Of a DNA stretch of 64,000 nt, positions 16,611-28,100 are shown piece by piece. The notes under the pieces were generated by a model. It did no database searches. It saw nothing but the letters and a program-made list of their open reading frames with translations, and was not told the DNA's origin. The number at the start of each line of letters is the position of its first letter. The first letter of the stretch is position 1. The position numbers and the translations under genes are program-made. The stretch spans positions 57,865-121,864 of the forward strand of contig NZ_JAGYVZ010000019.1 in NCBI RefSeq assembly GCF_018380615.1, read 5' to 3'. This stretch comes from Flavobacterium psychroterrae. GTDB lineage: Bacteria > Bacteroidota > Bacteroidia > Flavobacteriales > Flavobacteriaceae.

Positions 16611-16648
16611 TTTTTAGTATGTAGGTCTTTCAAAAAAAATGTTATCAT

Positions 16649-17344
16649 TTAATTTATTTTAAAATAAGTACTAGTAAATTGGTTATTTGCTTTTTGTACC
16701 AGTTCCATTTCTACTTGATTTGTATCATAATCTTGCCCTCTGTAAATCCATCTGAAAATATTGGGATAATGTGATTCATCGACAATATTTTTTTTATCTA
16801 TAATTTTTTGTTCGTCTAAATCATATATAAAACAGATGTTAGAAAACGACTGAATAACTTGAATTTGCTTTGAATTTATTAAATATGCCCATTCGATAGT
16901 AACATCGTCTTCAAATTTTATTTTTTTATTTTCTAAAGTTAGCAAATCTGTTAAAATCAAACTTCTTCCATTAATCAACAAATGTTTATCGCGATAAAAA
17001 AAACTTCCTGATAAGCCATCTGTAGTTGTATTTCCGTTTTCCCGAAAATATACTTTTAATCTTTTTTTTGTATAATCTAAAGTATTGAGTAAATAACAAT
17101 CAATGGACGGAATGAACACAAAATTTTTAGTGGGATGCTCTGTTTCAATTTTCTCATTTACTAGACATTGAATTGTTTTTTCTGAAAATAATTCCTCAGT
17201 TTTATCAATACCGTCAATCAATACCGAATAATATACAATGTTCTGACCTCTATTAGGTTCTTCCCATCCCATATATTTTAACTCAATTTGTTTATTTATA
17301 GTTTTAAATAAACTTAAATGTTCAATTTGCTTTATTTGTATCAT
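16649..17344 (-). CDS. Unknown 231-residue soluble protein
   Basis: No family recognised. There is no signal peptide or membrane span; the sequence alternates short strands (LKVYFRENGNTTTDG, DKHLLINGRSLILTD, EWAYLINSKQIQVIQ), suggesting a beta-rich fold, perhaps propeller-like. It is the first gene of the minus-strand accessory block (17344 down to 13310) and is divergent from the large surface-protein operon at 17896. By position it could be an immunity protein of that locus. Confidence 0.5.
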   Translation of the reverse strand: MIQIKQIEHLSLFKTINKQIELKYMGWEEPNRGQNIVYYSVLIDGIDKTEELFSEKTIQCLVNEKIETEHPTKNFVFIPSIDCYLLNTLDYTKKRLKVYFRENGNTTTDGLSGSFFYRDKHLLINGRSLILTDLLTLENKKIKFEDDVTIEWAYLINSKQIQVIQSFSNICFIYDLDEQKIIDKKNIVDESHYPNIFRWIYRGQDYDTNQVEMELVQKANNQFTSTYFKIN

Positions 17345-17895
17345 ATCGGGTTACAAAAATCTCTCTTTTTAAGCTTTGGTTTCTGACAAACTTACTGATT
17401 TATTTTTGGTAGTAAATTGAGTAGTATTATTAATTTTTTAAGAAATATCTTTAATTGTTTAGAAAATACCTTAAAATGTTATTTTTATGTCCTATTAGGG
17501 AAACTTTATATCTCATATAACTGTTATTTAGCACTATAATTTTAAAGCAAAACAATATGAAAAATTAATATGTTTATTTAATTCTTGCAATCTTTCTTTT
17601 GTCGTAATCCAATGGACATACAAAAATCATAATATGGAAGTTATTTTCGGACTAAAAAACAAATTTAAAATGAGAAACATATGTTTTTGTAAGTGTCAGA
17701 TTTTTCCAAATTAGCGTTTTTATTTTGTAGTTTTTTACATGGTAAAAATCAGCTTCTTATTACCTTTGTATAGTAAGAAATAACCACTTTTTACTTTAGT
17801 AATTTTTTGCTTACTTATTTTGTAAATATTTATTTGTCAGTTCATTTAAAGTACTATTTTTGTGCTTTTTTTAACATGGAATTAATTACACATTA
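17345..17895. other. Divergent intergenic region before the surface-toxin operon
   Basis: About 550 bp of AT-rich DNA between two divergent units. It holds the promoter at 17833-17862 and a second possible -7 element, TACCTTTG (17761-17768), without a well-placed -33. No gene is visible. Confidence 0.5.
17833..17862 (+). promoter_or_regulatory. Promoter of the FN3/SprB/TANFOR toxin operon
   Basis: TTTG (17833-17836), an 18-bp spacer and TATTTTTG (17855-17862) match the Bacteroidota consensus TTTG-N17-23-TAnnTTTG exactly. Transcription would start about 25 bp before the ATG at 17896. Confidence 0.7.
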
Positions 17896-19962
17896 ATGTC
17901 GAAAATCAAGCTTCTATTTTTATTTTTATTATTTATTTCGTTAGGTTATTCACAGGATAAAAAACCCAGAGTAATGGTCAATGCCAGAGCTCAAAAGGAT
18001 CAAATTTTGATCAGATGGGCGCTTAATTCTCCTAGTGAGTGGCAAAAAGCAAATAAAAAAGGCTTTATAGTTACCAGAACTACGATTTTTCGAGACGGAA
18101 ATGTTTTGGCAAAGCCCGAAAAAATAGTACTTACCCCAAAACCATTGCTTCCTGAACCTTTAGACTTATGGATGGATCTGGTACAAAAAGATAATAATGC
18201 TGCTATTATTGCGCAATCTATTTATGGTGAAAGCTTTGAGATAACATCTGCTAAAGAAGGGGACTTATCAAAAATTGTCAATATGGCTGATGAGCTGGAT
18301 CAGCGTTATACATTTGCTTTGTATGCTGCTGATATGAGTTTTAGCGGCGCAGTAAAAGCAGGTTGGGGATATATTGATACCAATGTAAAGAAAAATGAAG
18401 TTTATGCCTATCAGGTGCGTGTTTTTGAAAGCCCAAAGGTTAAGGAATCTTCTTATATGATAGGTTTAAAAGATTACGGTGCACTTCCGGCGCCAACGGA
18501 TTTTATTGCCATTCCAGACGATAAAAAAGTATTGCTTTCGTGGGATTATGAAACCTTTAAAAGAATTTACACTTCATACATGGTTGAGAAATCTTCTGAC
18601 GGAATTAACTATACCCCAATAGCGACAACACCATTGGTAAACTTAAATGATAAAGACGAACATCCGTCTAAAACCATGTATTACATTGATACACTGAGTG
18701 TAAATGATAAAGTATATCAATATAGATTGTATGGTATAACTTCTTTTGGAGAAAAAGGCGAAGTAACAAAACCAATTTCGGCAACAGGAGTGTCAGCGAT
18801 AGTTACGGCTGCAAGATTAGTAGATTATAATATTGTTAATTCAAACGAAGTTAATCTTGAATGGGATTATCCTAAAGAGTCAGAAGGTTTTATTCAGGGA
18901 TATGAAATTAATTTAGCCAATAATGATAGAGGTCCTTATAAAGTAGTTTCTAAAATTATTCCGCCAACTGAGAGGAAACTTAATTTTAAGGAGAATTTAT
19001 TTCCGTCAAACTATTTTACCATATCTGTTGTAGGTAAAAATAATCAAAGGCTGACGTCTCAAAGTATGCTGGTGCAGCCTGTAGATTCTATACCTCCGGC
19101 AAAACCAACAGGACTTGAAGGTGTAATTGATAGTCTTGGAGTGGTGCGTTTGAAATGGAAGCCCAACACCGAAAAAGATTTACGAGGATACAGAATTCTA
19201 AAAGCCAATAATGCCGATGAGGAATTTGTAGATATTTACCATCAATCCTATGTGGGAAATGATTATAAAGACAGCGTAAGCCTTAAAATGACAAACAGCA
19301 AGGTTTATTACAGAATTGCTGCCGAAGACATGCGTTTTAATATTTCAGATGTATCTGATGTTTTGGTTTTAGACAAACCGGATAAAATTCCGCCTGCAGC
19401 GCCTATTTTTAAAGATTACGATAATAAAGATGGCAAAGTACATCTCAAATGGATACGCAGTTACAGTGAAGATGTAGTAGGATATAGCCTAAGAAGGAGA
19501 GAGAAAGGACAGGAAAAGTGGCTGGAGATAAAACAGATAAATGATACCATTCAGGAATTTACAGATGACAGGGTCGAAAACAGGAAAACATATCAATATG
19601 CTATTTTGGCTAAGGATAAAAGTAATCTTTGGTCGTCACTGGATCATTCTACGATAACAGTAAACGTGTTGAATTTTACGCCCGTTAAAATAATTACATT
19701 TTTACAGGGAGTAGCTGACAGAGAAAATAAAAAAATAGTACTCACATGGGATTATGCCAAAAATAAAGGCAAAATACTGGGAGTAAGTATTTATAAAAAT
19801 ACAAAAGGATCACCACCAACGTTGTGGAAGGAGTTAAACAGCAATGTTTTGACATTAGAAGATAAGAATTTACAAATTAATCAGGAACTCGAATATCATT
19901 TTGTTCCTAATTTAGAAAGCGATAGTCCTGCAAAAGCAGAAACCTTAACAGTTATATATTAA
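17896..19962 (+). CDS. Secreted multi-domain fibronectin type III-like protein
   Basis: The 688-residue product has a signal peptide (MSKIKLLFLFLLFISLGYSQ) and an N-terminal region of about 190 residues. A chain of FN3-like beta-sandwich units then runs to the C-terminus. Successive units are marked by LPAPTDFIAIPDDKKVLLSW, NSNEVNLEWDYPKESEGFIQ, AKPTGLEGVID with VRLKWKPN, and AAPIFKDYD with VHLKWIRSY. No T9SS sorting domain is at the end. It is the first gene of an operon; four bases separate it from the SprB-repeat gene. It is probably a cell-surface or periplasmic structural or adhesive partner of the two giant proteins that follow. Confidence 0.8.
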   Translation: MSKIKLLFLFLLFISLGYSQDKKPRVMVNARAQKDQILIRWALNSPSEWQKANKKGFIVTRTTIFRDGNVLAKPEKIVLTPKPLLPEPLDLWMDLVQKDNNAAIIAQSIYGESFEITSAKEGDLSKIVNMADELDQRYTFALYAADMSFSGAVKAGWGYIDTNVKKNEVYAYQVRVFESPKVKESSYMIGLKDYGALPAPTDFIAIPDDKKVLLSWDYETFKRIYTSYMVEKSSDGINYTPIATTPLVNLNDKDEHPSKTMYYIDTLSVNDKVYQYRLYGITSFGEKGEVTKPISATGVSAIVTAARLVDYNIVNSNEVNLEWDYPKESEGFIQGYEINLANNDRGPYKVVSKIIPPTERKLNFKENLFPSNYFTISVVGKNNQRLTSQSMLVQPVDSIPPAKPTGLEGVIDSLGVVRLKWKPNTEKDLRGYRILKANNADEEFVDIYHQSYVGNDYKDSVSLKMTNSKVYYRIAAEDMRFNISDVSDVLVLDKPDKIPPAAPIFKDYDNKDGKVHLKWIRSYSEDVVGYSLRRREKGQEKWLEIKQINDTIQEFTDDRVENRKTYQYAILAKDKSNLWSSLDHSTITVNVLNFTPVKIITFLQGVADRENKKIVLTWDYAKNKGKILGVSIYKNTKGSPPTLWKELNSNVLTLEDKNLQINQELEYHFVPNLESDSPAKAETLTVIY

Positions 19963-19966
19963 GCCT

Positions 19967-22900
19967 ATGAAGAATTTTTACTTATTGATAATTTTATTGG
20001 TTTCAGGATTTGGTTTTGCACAAAGTGTTGGAGATTATAAAGTAACAACAACATTAAAAATACGACCATCTTCCGGAAGTTATGGCGGAAGCTGCAGGAA
20101 CGACGTAAGAATTAATTTACTCTTTACTACAGGTAATCCGGAACTATTAATTAACGAAGGATTAAGTAGCACCTCAAGAGACCAATACACAGTTTTTGAA
20201 AATACAAGGAATATTTCTTCAACGAGAAAATTCAGTAAAATTCAAGTTACTGCATCCAGAAACTGGAAAAGAAAAATTGGTGGTTGCGGAGGAAGTGGTT
20301 CTTTTAATGATGCTTTAACAGAAAGTACCCAATTTAATTCCTGTACCAATACTTATTCAGATATTGTAAGATGGTGGGATGATCAATTGACTATTGTTAA
20401 AACTCCTAATCTTGTTGTTGTAGATCCGGGAATTTATACTGACTTCCCAACAGAAACTAAAATTACAATAAAATCAAATACAGGATTTTTATCTTCGGAG
20501 TATAGATGGCAATATTCTTTTAATCCGCCTGATAATAGAGATCCTAATTCCCCACTTTGGATAAATTTACCACAATATAATGGTGAATCCAGCTTTACAG
20601 CGAATGCTGTTGACATTTTAGGTAATAATGTAATGAACTATGTAGGTAAGCCAATTTATTTTAGGCAGAAAGCATGTAATATTGTTTCTGATCCTGTAAA
20701 ATATAATGTACGTTTATCTGCTCCTAAAGTACTTTCAGCAGCAGCTAAACAGCCAACGTGTAGCGATTCTAAAGATGGATCTGTAAAGCTTGCGTTTAAT
20801 AGAATTTTATTTCCTGGTGAACAATTAAGATATACTTTACTGGATCTTGGCACCGGTACTCCTAGTGATTATAATGGTGATTTATTAATTGATAGTAATA
20901 AAAATTTTACTATTTCAGGCATAGAGGCAGGTCAATATACGCTTCAATTAATTGGTTTTATAAATGGATTAAATACTTCAACTTCTCCTGACAGCAAGGA
21001 TTTATTTGCAATTGCAACTTTTACAATTGCTTCTCCGCCTATCTTAGATTTTACATTAAACGCTACAGATGTTCAATGTTATAATGGAGGTGACGGGACT
21101 ATAACTATTACACCAACCGGAGGAACGCGAAGCACATCAGGCAATGATTATTATTCGTTAGACAATGGATCGACCTGGGTTCCTTTTGCAAATAATAAAG
21201 CACATACTATTACGGGTTTGACACCTGGTACTTATAAGATTAAAGTAAAAGATATGATGGGCTGTATTGCCAAAATACAAACATTGGTTGGTGAAGAGAT
21301 TCAACTTGGTCTGGATAAAATTTTAGAAAAAACAATAGAACAGCCATTATTGCCTTTAGCATTGAATTACACATTAAAAACTGAACCAACATTTTATGGA
21401 GCAGCTAACGGAAAAATTGTAGCTGCAATAACCGGCGGAACTATTAATGATGATAAAACATATGCTTATGAGTGGAAAAACAGCAGTGGAGTTGTGTTAC
21501 CCGCAACTGGTCAATATAACACTGCAGATAAAACATATAATATTACGTTAGAAAACGTTCCTCAAGGAGAATATAAACTAACAGTAAAAGATAAAAATTA
21601 CAGTAATGCCGTAAATAAGGCAACTTGTTCTATTATTGAATCATCTCAAACGTTAACACAACCAGAGAAAATAGTAATTACACTGACGGAAACAAAGGCA
21701 ATTTCCTGTAATACAGAAAATCACGATCCTGATACAGGCGATGCAAATAAATTGTCAGATGCGATTTTAACAGCCACAGTAATTGGAGGAATTAAATTTA
21801 CAGGATCTGCAAATAGTGGTTTACCCTATAAATTTATCTGGTCAAAATTCAATACCGTAACTAATGTATGGGATGAATTAAAAGATTATAAAACTGATAC
21901 GGCAACTGGTCTGGGCAAAGGAAACTATTCGTTAAACATTGTAGATGCTAATAATATTGTTCAGGGAACTTATAATACTACAGATCTGGAAACTGCAATT
22001 CCGGCAACGATAGAAATTGTAGAACCAACAAAATTAGAATTATCCTTTACCTCAGGAAATATTTCCTGTCACGACGGTAATAACGGTTGGGCTACTGCAA
22101 ATGTTACAGGAGGTACAGGCGATTACACCTACATCTGGTATAATACAGGTGGCGGAATTGTTGATGCAAATAAAATATCTCAATTAACATTAGGTACTTA
22201 TACTGTTACAGTTTCGGATAAAAACGAATGTTCTATATCGGGAAGTGTTGATATAACAGAGCCGCAATCGCCTGTACAAATCTTATACAAATACAATGAA
22301 ATTATTACCCCTACTTTTTCAGGAGCTACTAACGGACGCATTGTAGCCGAGATAAAAGGAGGAACGCCTTTTGATGGCACAGAAAATAACGGTAAATTGT
22401 ATAATTACGAATGGAAAAACTCAAAAGGAGAATTACAAACTACTACCGCTGTGTTAGAAAATGGAGTTTATACGATTACCATGAATGGTGTTCCGGCAGA
22501 TGATTATTTTTTAACGATTAAAGATAAAAATTATGATGAGGCAACAAGCCAAATCATTAATTGTTCTGTATTAGAGTCTAAAATGACATTAAATGAGCCG
22601 GATCCTTTAAAAGTTGTTTTTGAAGTTGTTCGAACTATTTCTTGTAATAAAAATAACGAATTTGGGAATGCTAAAGATACCACACCCAACGATAGTCAGC
22701 GTGATGAATCACAAGACGGTATTGTAGTCGCTCATGTTACGGGCGGAACTCCGCTTGAAGCAGATAAAAATAATGGATTGCCTTATTATTTTTATTGGAA
22801 AAAACAACAAGCAGACGGTACTTGGTTGCCCTTGGCTGATATTACAAGTGAAACAGCTATAAACCTTTCACACGGAAATTATGCTTTAAACGTACAAGAC

Positions 22901-25114
22901 AGAAACGGCATCAGGTTAGGAACTTATGTAAATAATCTACTTACACAAGAAATTGATGTTACACAATTCATGCAGGAGCCGCCTAAATTATCTGTTACCA
23001 TTACTCAGGGAAATGTTTTTTGTAATGGCGGAAATGACGGTTGGGCAACAGCAATTGTAACAGGCGGAACAGCTCCGTACACATACAAATGGTCAAATGG
23101 AGTAGAAATTGATGAAAACACTGTTTTAAAAGCCGGTACATATACAGTATTTGTTACAGATTTTAGAGAATGTACTACACAAGCAAGTGTTATAATTAAA
23201 GAACCTGCAACACCACTTGCTATTAAATATACTGAGGTGCTCAACCCAAGTTTTTACAAAGCTACTAATGGAAAAATTGTAGTAGAAGTTACCGGTGGTA
23301 CTATTTTACCGGACAACTCATACTGGTTTGAATGGAAAAACAGTAAAGGCATAAAGCAAACGACAACAACAACTGCTTTTAGTAATGGTATTTATACCAT
23401 TACTTTAAACGGAGTGGGTGAGGAATTGTATAGCTTAACGGTTCGTGACGCTAATTATAATGCTGCCACCAATAAAACAAGTTGTACCGTTGCCAATTCG
23501 GTTACCGCTTTAGATGACCCGGATCCGCTTGAAGTTACTTTTGAAGTTGTTCGTACTATTTCATGTAATGTGAGCAATCAATTTGGGAACGAAACAGATG
23601 CTAATCCGCAGGACAGTCAAAGAGATGAATCTCAGGACGGTATTTTAGTTGCTCATGTTACAGGAGGAATTCAGTTAGCCGCTGCTAAAAATAACGGTTT
23701 GCCGTATTATTATACCTGGAAAAAACAAGTGGGTAACTCGTGGATAATATGGAACGATCATGATGAAACAGCCGAAAACTTATCTAACGGAACCTATGCT
23801 CTGAATATTGAGGATGCCAACGGAATTAAACTTGGAACATATGTTAATAATCTTTTGGTAAAAGAAGTTGATGTAACCTACCCAATGCCGGAACCGGCAA
23901 AATTACAATTAACCTTTACCAAGTTTGATGTAGGTTGTACCACAGGAGATGACGGTTGGGCAGAAGCGCATGTTTCCGGCGGAACTGCACCTTATACATA
24001 CGAGTGGACCAATGGCGAAACAACATCTAAAATTGAAAATATTACAACAAACAACTACTTTGTAATCGCAACAGATGCAAAAGGATGTATTGTTCAGGGA
24101 AGTATTTTTGTAGGTGACCCTAACGGAATATTTACTACAGAAACGGTCAAAAATCCTACTTGTTATAAAGGAAATGATGCCGCAATTGAACTCAATGTGA
24201 CAGGCGGAAACTTGCCGTACAGCTATTTATGGAATACAGGAGCAACTACTAAAGACCTCAACAACCTTACAGCAGGAAATTATGAAGTGGCGATTACCTG
24301 TCCGGATTGTTGTGTGTACAAAAAGAAATTTGTTTTAAAAGATCCGGAACCGGTTATTGTTAATATTGGTCCTGACAGAACATTGTGTATCGATCAAAAT
24401 CTTGATTTAGATGCGACAATTGCAGATAAAAAAGCAACATACAGCTGGACATCAACAAACGGATTTACATCGAATGAAGCAAAAATAAACATATCAAAAT
24501 CCGGAACATATCATGTAAAAGTAACTTCAGGTTTAGGGTGTATTGGTGAAGATGAAATTGCAATAAAAACAAGTCAGACAGCCATTAGTTCTGAGTTTTT
24601 ATTAAGCTCACAAGCCTATTTAGATGAAGAAGTAATTTTAATCAATACCAGTAATCCTTTTGGCGAAAGCACAAATTGGGTACTTCCTAAAGGAGTAAAA
24701 GTAGTAGAACAAAAGGAAAAATACATCACATTAAAGTTTCATGCGACAGGAGTTTATTCCATTGGTTTAGAGCAAACGCAGGGAGAATGTTACGCAGTTT
24801 ACAACAAAAATATTACAGTAGAACAGCGAAGCACATTGCCAAATAGTGAAACTGCATCGCAATTTATTGTTGATTTTATTGTAACGCCAAATCCGAGTAA
24901 TGGTAATTTTAAAGCACTTGTAACTTTAGAGAATACCAGTGCCATCAACTTAAGATTATTTTCTACAACGGGTCAAAATACGATGATCCAGAAAAAAGAA
25001 TCCGGTAAAAAGAAATACGAAGTAGATTTTGAAACTTCGTTAGAATCCGGAATGTATATTTTAGTATTAGAAACAGGGCAACAAACATTGGTTAAAAAAA
25101 TTATTATCTACTAA
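19967..25114 (+). CDS. 1715-residue SprB-repeat surface protein with T9SS type A sorting domain
   Basis: The signal peptide (to GFAQ, about residue 19) is followed by a Cys-rich N-terminal domain. Many SprB/PKD-like modules follow, recognised by GGT.PYTY.W..G and a following GTYTVTVSDKNEC-type segment (about residues 714, 1033, 1338 and 1413). Between about 468 and 1386 the protein is built from three tandem units of about 305 residues, each beginning with a phrase like TFYGAANGKIV and containing FEVVRTISCN in the later two. The last ~75 residues (VTPNPSNGNFKALV through to LVKKIIIY) are a T9SS type A C-terminal domain, so it is exported by T9SS and anchored or released at the surface. Two bases separate it from the toxin-like gene. 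Confidence 0.88.
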   Translation: MKNFYLLIILLVSGFGFAQSVGDYKVTTTLKIRPSSGSYGGSCRNDVRINLLFTTGNPELLINEGLSSTSRDQYTVFENTRNISSTRKFSKIQVTASRNWKRKIGGCGGSGSFNDALTESTQFNSCTNTYSDIVRWWDDQLTIVKTPNLVVVDPGIYTDFPTETKITIKSNTGFLSSEYRWQYSFNPPDNRDPNSPLWINLPQYNGESSFTANAVDILGNNVMNYVGKPIYFRQKACNIVSDPVKYNVRLSAPKVLSAAAKQPTCSDSKDGSVKLAFNRILFPGEQLRYTLLDLGTGTPSDYNGDLLIDSNKNFTISGIEAGQYTLQLIGFINGLNTSTSPDSKDLFAIATFTIASPPILDFTLNATDVQCYNGGDGTITITPTGGTRSTSGNDYYSLDNGSTWVPFANNKAHTITGLTPGTYKIKVKDMMGCIAKIQTLVGEEIQLGLDKILEKTIEQPLLPLALNYTLKTEPTFYGAANGKIVAAITGGTINDDKTYAYEWKNSSGVVLPATGQYNTADKTYNITLENVPQGEYKLTVKDKNYSNAVNKATCSIIESSQTLTQPEKIVITLTETKAISCNTENHDPDTGDANKLSDAILTATVIGGIKFTGSANSGLPYKFIWSKFNTVTNVWDELKDYKTDTATGLGKGNYSLNIVDANNIVQGTYNTTDLETAIPATIEIVEPTKLELSFTSGNISCHDGNNGWATANVTGGTGDYTYIWYNTGGGIVDANKISQLTLGTYTVTVSDKNECSISGSVDITEPQSPVQILYKYNEIITPTFSGATNGRIVAEIKGGTPFDGTENNGKLYNYEWKNSKGELQTTTAVLENGVYTITMNGVPADDYFLTIKDKNYDEATSQIINCSVLESKMTLNEPDPLKVVFEVVRTISCNKNNEFGNAKDTTPNDSQRDESQDGIVVAHVTGGTPLEADKNNGLPYYFYWKKQQADGTWLPLADITSETAINLSHGNYALNVQDRNGIRLGTYVNNLLTQEIDVTQFMQEPPKLSVTITQGNVFCNGGNDGWATAIVTGGTAPYTYKWSNGVEIDENTVLKAGTYTVFVTDFRECTTQASVIIKEPATPLAIKYTEVLNPSFYKATNGKIVVEVTGGTILPDNSYWFEWKNSKGIKQTTTTTAFSNGIYTITLNGVGEELYSLTVRDANYNAATNKTSCTVANSVTALDDPDPLEVTFEVVRTISCNVSNQFGNETDANPQDSQRDESQDGILVAHVTGGIQLAAAKNNGLPYYYTWKKQVGNSWIIWNDHDETAENLSNGTYALNIEDANGIKLGTYVNNLLVKEVDVTYPMPEPAKLQLTFTKFDVGCTTGDDGWAEAHVSGGTAPYTYEWTNGETTSKIENITTNNYFVIATDAKGCIVQGSIFVGDPNGIFTTETVKNPTCYKGNDAAIELNVTGGNLPYSYLWNTGATTKDLNNLTAGNYEVAITCPDCCVYKKKFVLKDPEPVIVNIGPDRTLCIDQNLDLDATIADKKATYSWTSTNGFTSNEAKINISKSGTYHVKVTSGLGCIGEDEIAIKTSQTAISSEFLLSSQAYLDEEVILINTSNPFGESTNWVLPKGVKVVEQKEKYITLKFHATGVYSIGLEQTQGECYAVYNKNITVEQRSTLPNSETASQFIVDFIVTPNPSNGNFKALVTLENTSAINLRLFSTTGQNTMIQKKESGKKKYEVDFETSLESGMYILVLETGQQTLVKKIIIY

Positions 25115-25116
25115 AA

Positions 25117-28100
25117 ATGAAGAACTTTTTCAAAAATATAATATTATTCATTTTGTTTCCCCTTTTGGGGCTAGGGGGCTTTGGCTCAGCAGCTTACGCT
25201 CAGCTATATCCCGTACAGTTAACGCCGGTTTTTAATAGTCCGTATAGCATCAAATTGACTGATTACGTGACTAGCATGGATACCAAAATGCAGTTGCTGA
25301 TCAATCCTACAGATATTGCGATTGCACAAAGACAAGTACGTTTAAAATTGTACATACAAGGTAACGGACTTAATGTACAAAGCAGCGATTTTATACAAGG
25401 ACAGCGACCAATTTTTATAAATGGCGGGGAATTACAAACGCTTACAAATACTGATATTGCAGCGCTTTTCAGGCTTGAAAACCTGCAGGGAATTTCTCCT
25501 GCACAATATGCGAATGGCTTACCGGAAGGAATGTACAATTTTTGTTTTGAGATGTATGATTTTGTAACCAATCAAAAAATTTCACAAAAAAGCTGTGCGA
25601 GTTTGTATTTGATATTAAACGATCCGCCTTTATTGAATACACCGCAAAAAAACGAACAAATTGCCTCGACAGAATTTCCGAATATTTTATTTACCTGGAC
25701 ACCACGCCAGATAAATGCCACTAATGTATCATACAAATTTGAGTTAAAACAACTTATAGATCCTACATTAGACCCACAATTTGCGTTCCAGATGTCTCCC
25801 ATTTTATATGAGGAAACACTTTTTTCGACCGCTTTATTGTATAATTTAAGTATGCCCATTCTTACTCCCGGTTTGCGATATGCATGGAGGGTAAGAGCGA
25901 TTTCTACAACAGGACTTTCAGAAAACGCGGTCTTTAAAAACGACGGATACAGCGAGATATATTCGTTTAAATATACCGCTTCATGCGCAACACCAACCTT
26001 TTTGTTAAGCGAAGCCCAGAATTCTAAAAGTGTAAAAATTACGTGGGAAGGAACACCGGAACATACCCGCTATCAGGTACAATACAAAAAACAGGATGTT
26101 CGCAATGCGCAATGGTTCTCTACAAACAGTTTAAACACACAAAGTTTAATTACCAATTTAGAGCCTGGTGTTACCTATCAGTTTAGGGTAGGTTCAAGTT
26201 GTGATCCCGCAGCAGATGGAGTTCAGTCATTTACCTATTCCGGAGTCAGCACATTTACAACACCTACACAAACGAATGGTGTTCCTGCATATAATTGTGG
26301 TATTACGCCTGAAATTAATATTCAGAATCAAAAACCGCTTACTAATTTAATACAAAGCGAAACCTTTAAAGCAGGGGATTTTCCGGTAACGATTTTAGAA
26401 CTTAAAGGCGAAAACAGCCCTTATTCAGGACGAGGTTATATTATTGTGCCTTATTTAGCCGATACTAAAATTGCAGTTGAATTTAATAGCATCGTAATCA
26501 ATACCGATTATCAATTAATAAGCGGTGTTGTAGAAACCAGCTATAATCCGGACTGGAAAAATATTACTGATGTAGAAGATTTTACCGGCGAAGGTCAAGG
26601 AGGACAAATAGAAGAAACTGTTCCGTTTATCATAAAAGATATTGTTATTAATGCCAATGGCGATATTCTTGTAAATGGATTCGATGGGCAACAAGTAACC
26701 ATTCCGGGAGGAAAAGATACTGTTATTACAGATAGTGGAGGTGTAGATGAAAAAGGAAATAAAATTCCGCCTAAAGTTTATAACGTAGACAGTGCAGGAA
26801 ACGGCAGTAATCAAGGTACTGAATTTGCCCAGGGAGGTAAACCAATTCCAGAAAATACAGATGGAGTTGACAAAACCGGTCAGGCAACAGCATTTACGGC
26901 TAAGGGAATCTCAATTGCCTTTACTGGTAATGGCAGTAAATATGCGTTTGATGTAATGCCGGAAAAAGCAACTGATGCTTTACAAAAGTTATACAAAAAA
27001 GTGGGTAATGTAGCGTTGCCTTACAAAGCAGTTTTAAATGGCGATACAGATACCTTATTAGCTACAGTAAATGTTACGGATAGCAATATACAATTAGACA
27101 GTATTGTTTTTAAAACCCAAAATGGCGCAAAAATTGACTTTAAAAGAAACGATAAAGTTTTTGTGTTAACTGTAAAAGGAACTCTGAGTTATGCCGAAGA
27201 ACAAATATTAGCCACCGTAAAACAAGGCAAAAAATGGCAGGTAATTGGCGCTTTCATGCTGGTAAATATTTCGCCAAAAGAGGTGAATGTTGCTTTGGTT
27301 CCTACAGATGACGTTTCTGAAAAGAAACTTGATGCCGTTATTGCCAGCACTAAGTCCATCTATGATAAAGTAGGAATTAAAATAAACTTTAAAAAAGAAG
27401 GAGTACTAGAAAATTTTGAAAGCGTAGTTCCAAATAGTGTTGATAAAATTAAGACAGAAAAAAATACACTTACATCAACTTACAGTACCGTTCAGCAAAA
27501 CATAAACGCTCTGTACAAGGGTGACGGAAATAGCTACGTACTGTTTATAACCGATAAAAAATCCAGTACAGGACAAGAAGGTTATATGCGTTTGAATGGC
27601 CAATTCGGTTATGTATTTACTCCCCCTTCGGGGGTAGGGGGAACTAAAACTCCTGCACACGAATTAGGTCACGGAATTTTTAAACTCGAACACCCTTTTG
27701 ATACTTATAAAACTTCTGAATCAAGTACTGATTTATTGATGGATTATAGTTCAGGAACTATCTTGAATCATCAGGATTGGAAACAAATTAATGATCCTGT
27801 ATTTAAATTGTATGCGTTTCAAAGTCAGGCTAGTGGGGAGTTTGCTGATGGTTATGTGGTAAGTCCTAATTTCGAAGTATTCAGTATTGGATCAGAACGA
27901 AGCAAAGTAGATAGGAATACTTACTCAAGTAATGATGTTAGGACTAATGATGGAACTATTCCTGGATTTGTATTCAATGGAAATTCATATTGGTGGAAAG
28001 ATGTTGAATATATAAATCAATCCGGAAGCTATCCATTAAAAAAAGTTACTAATCTAAAGTCTATTAGTAACAAATGGCTATACTTATTTTTTAATAAAGA

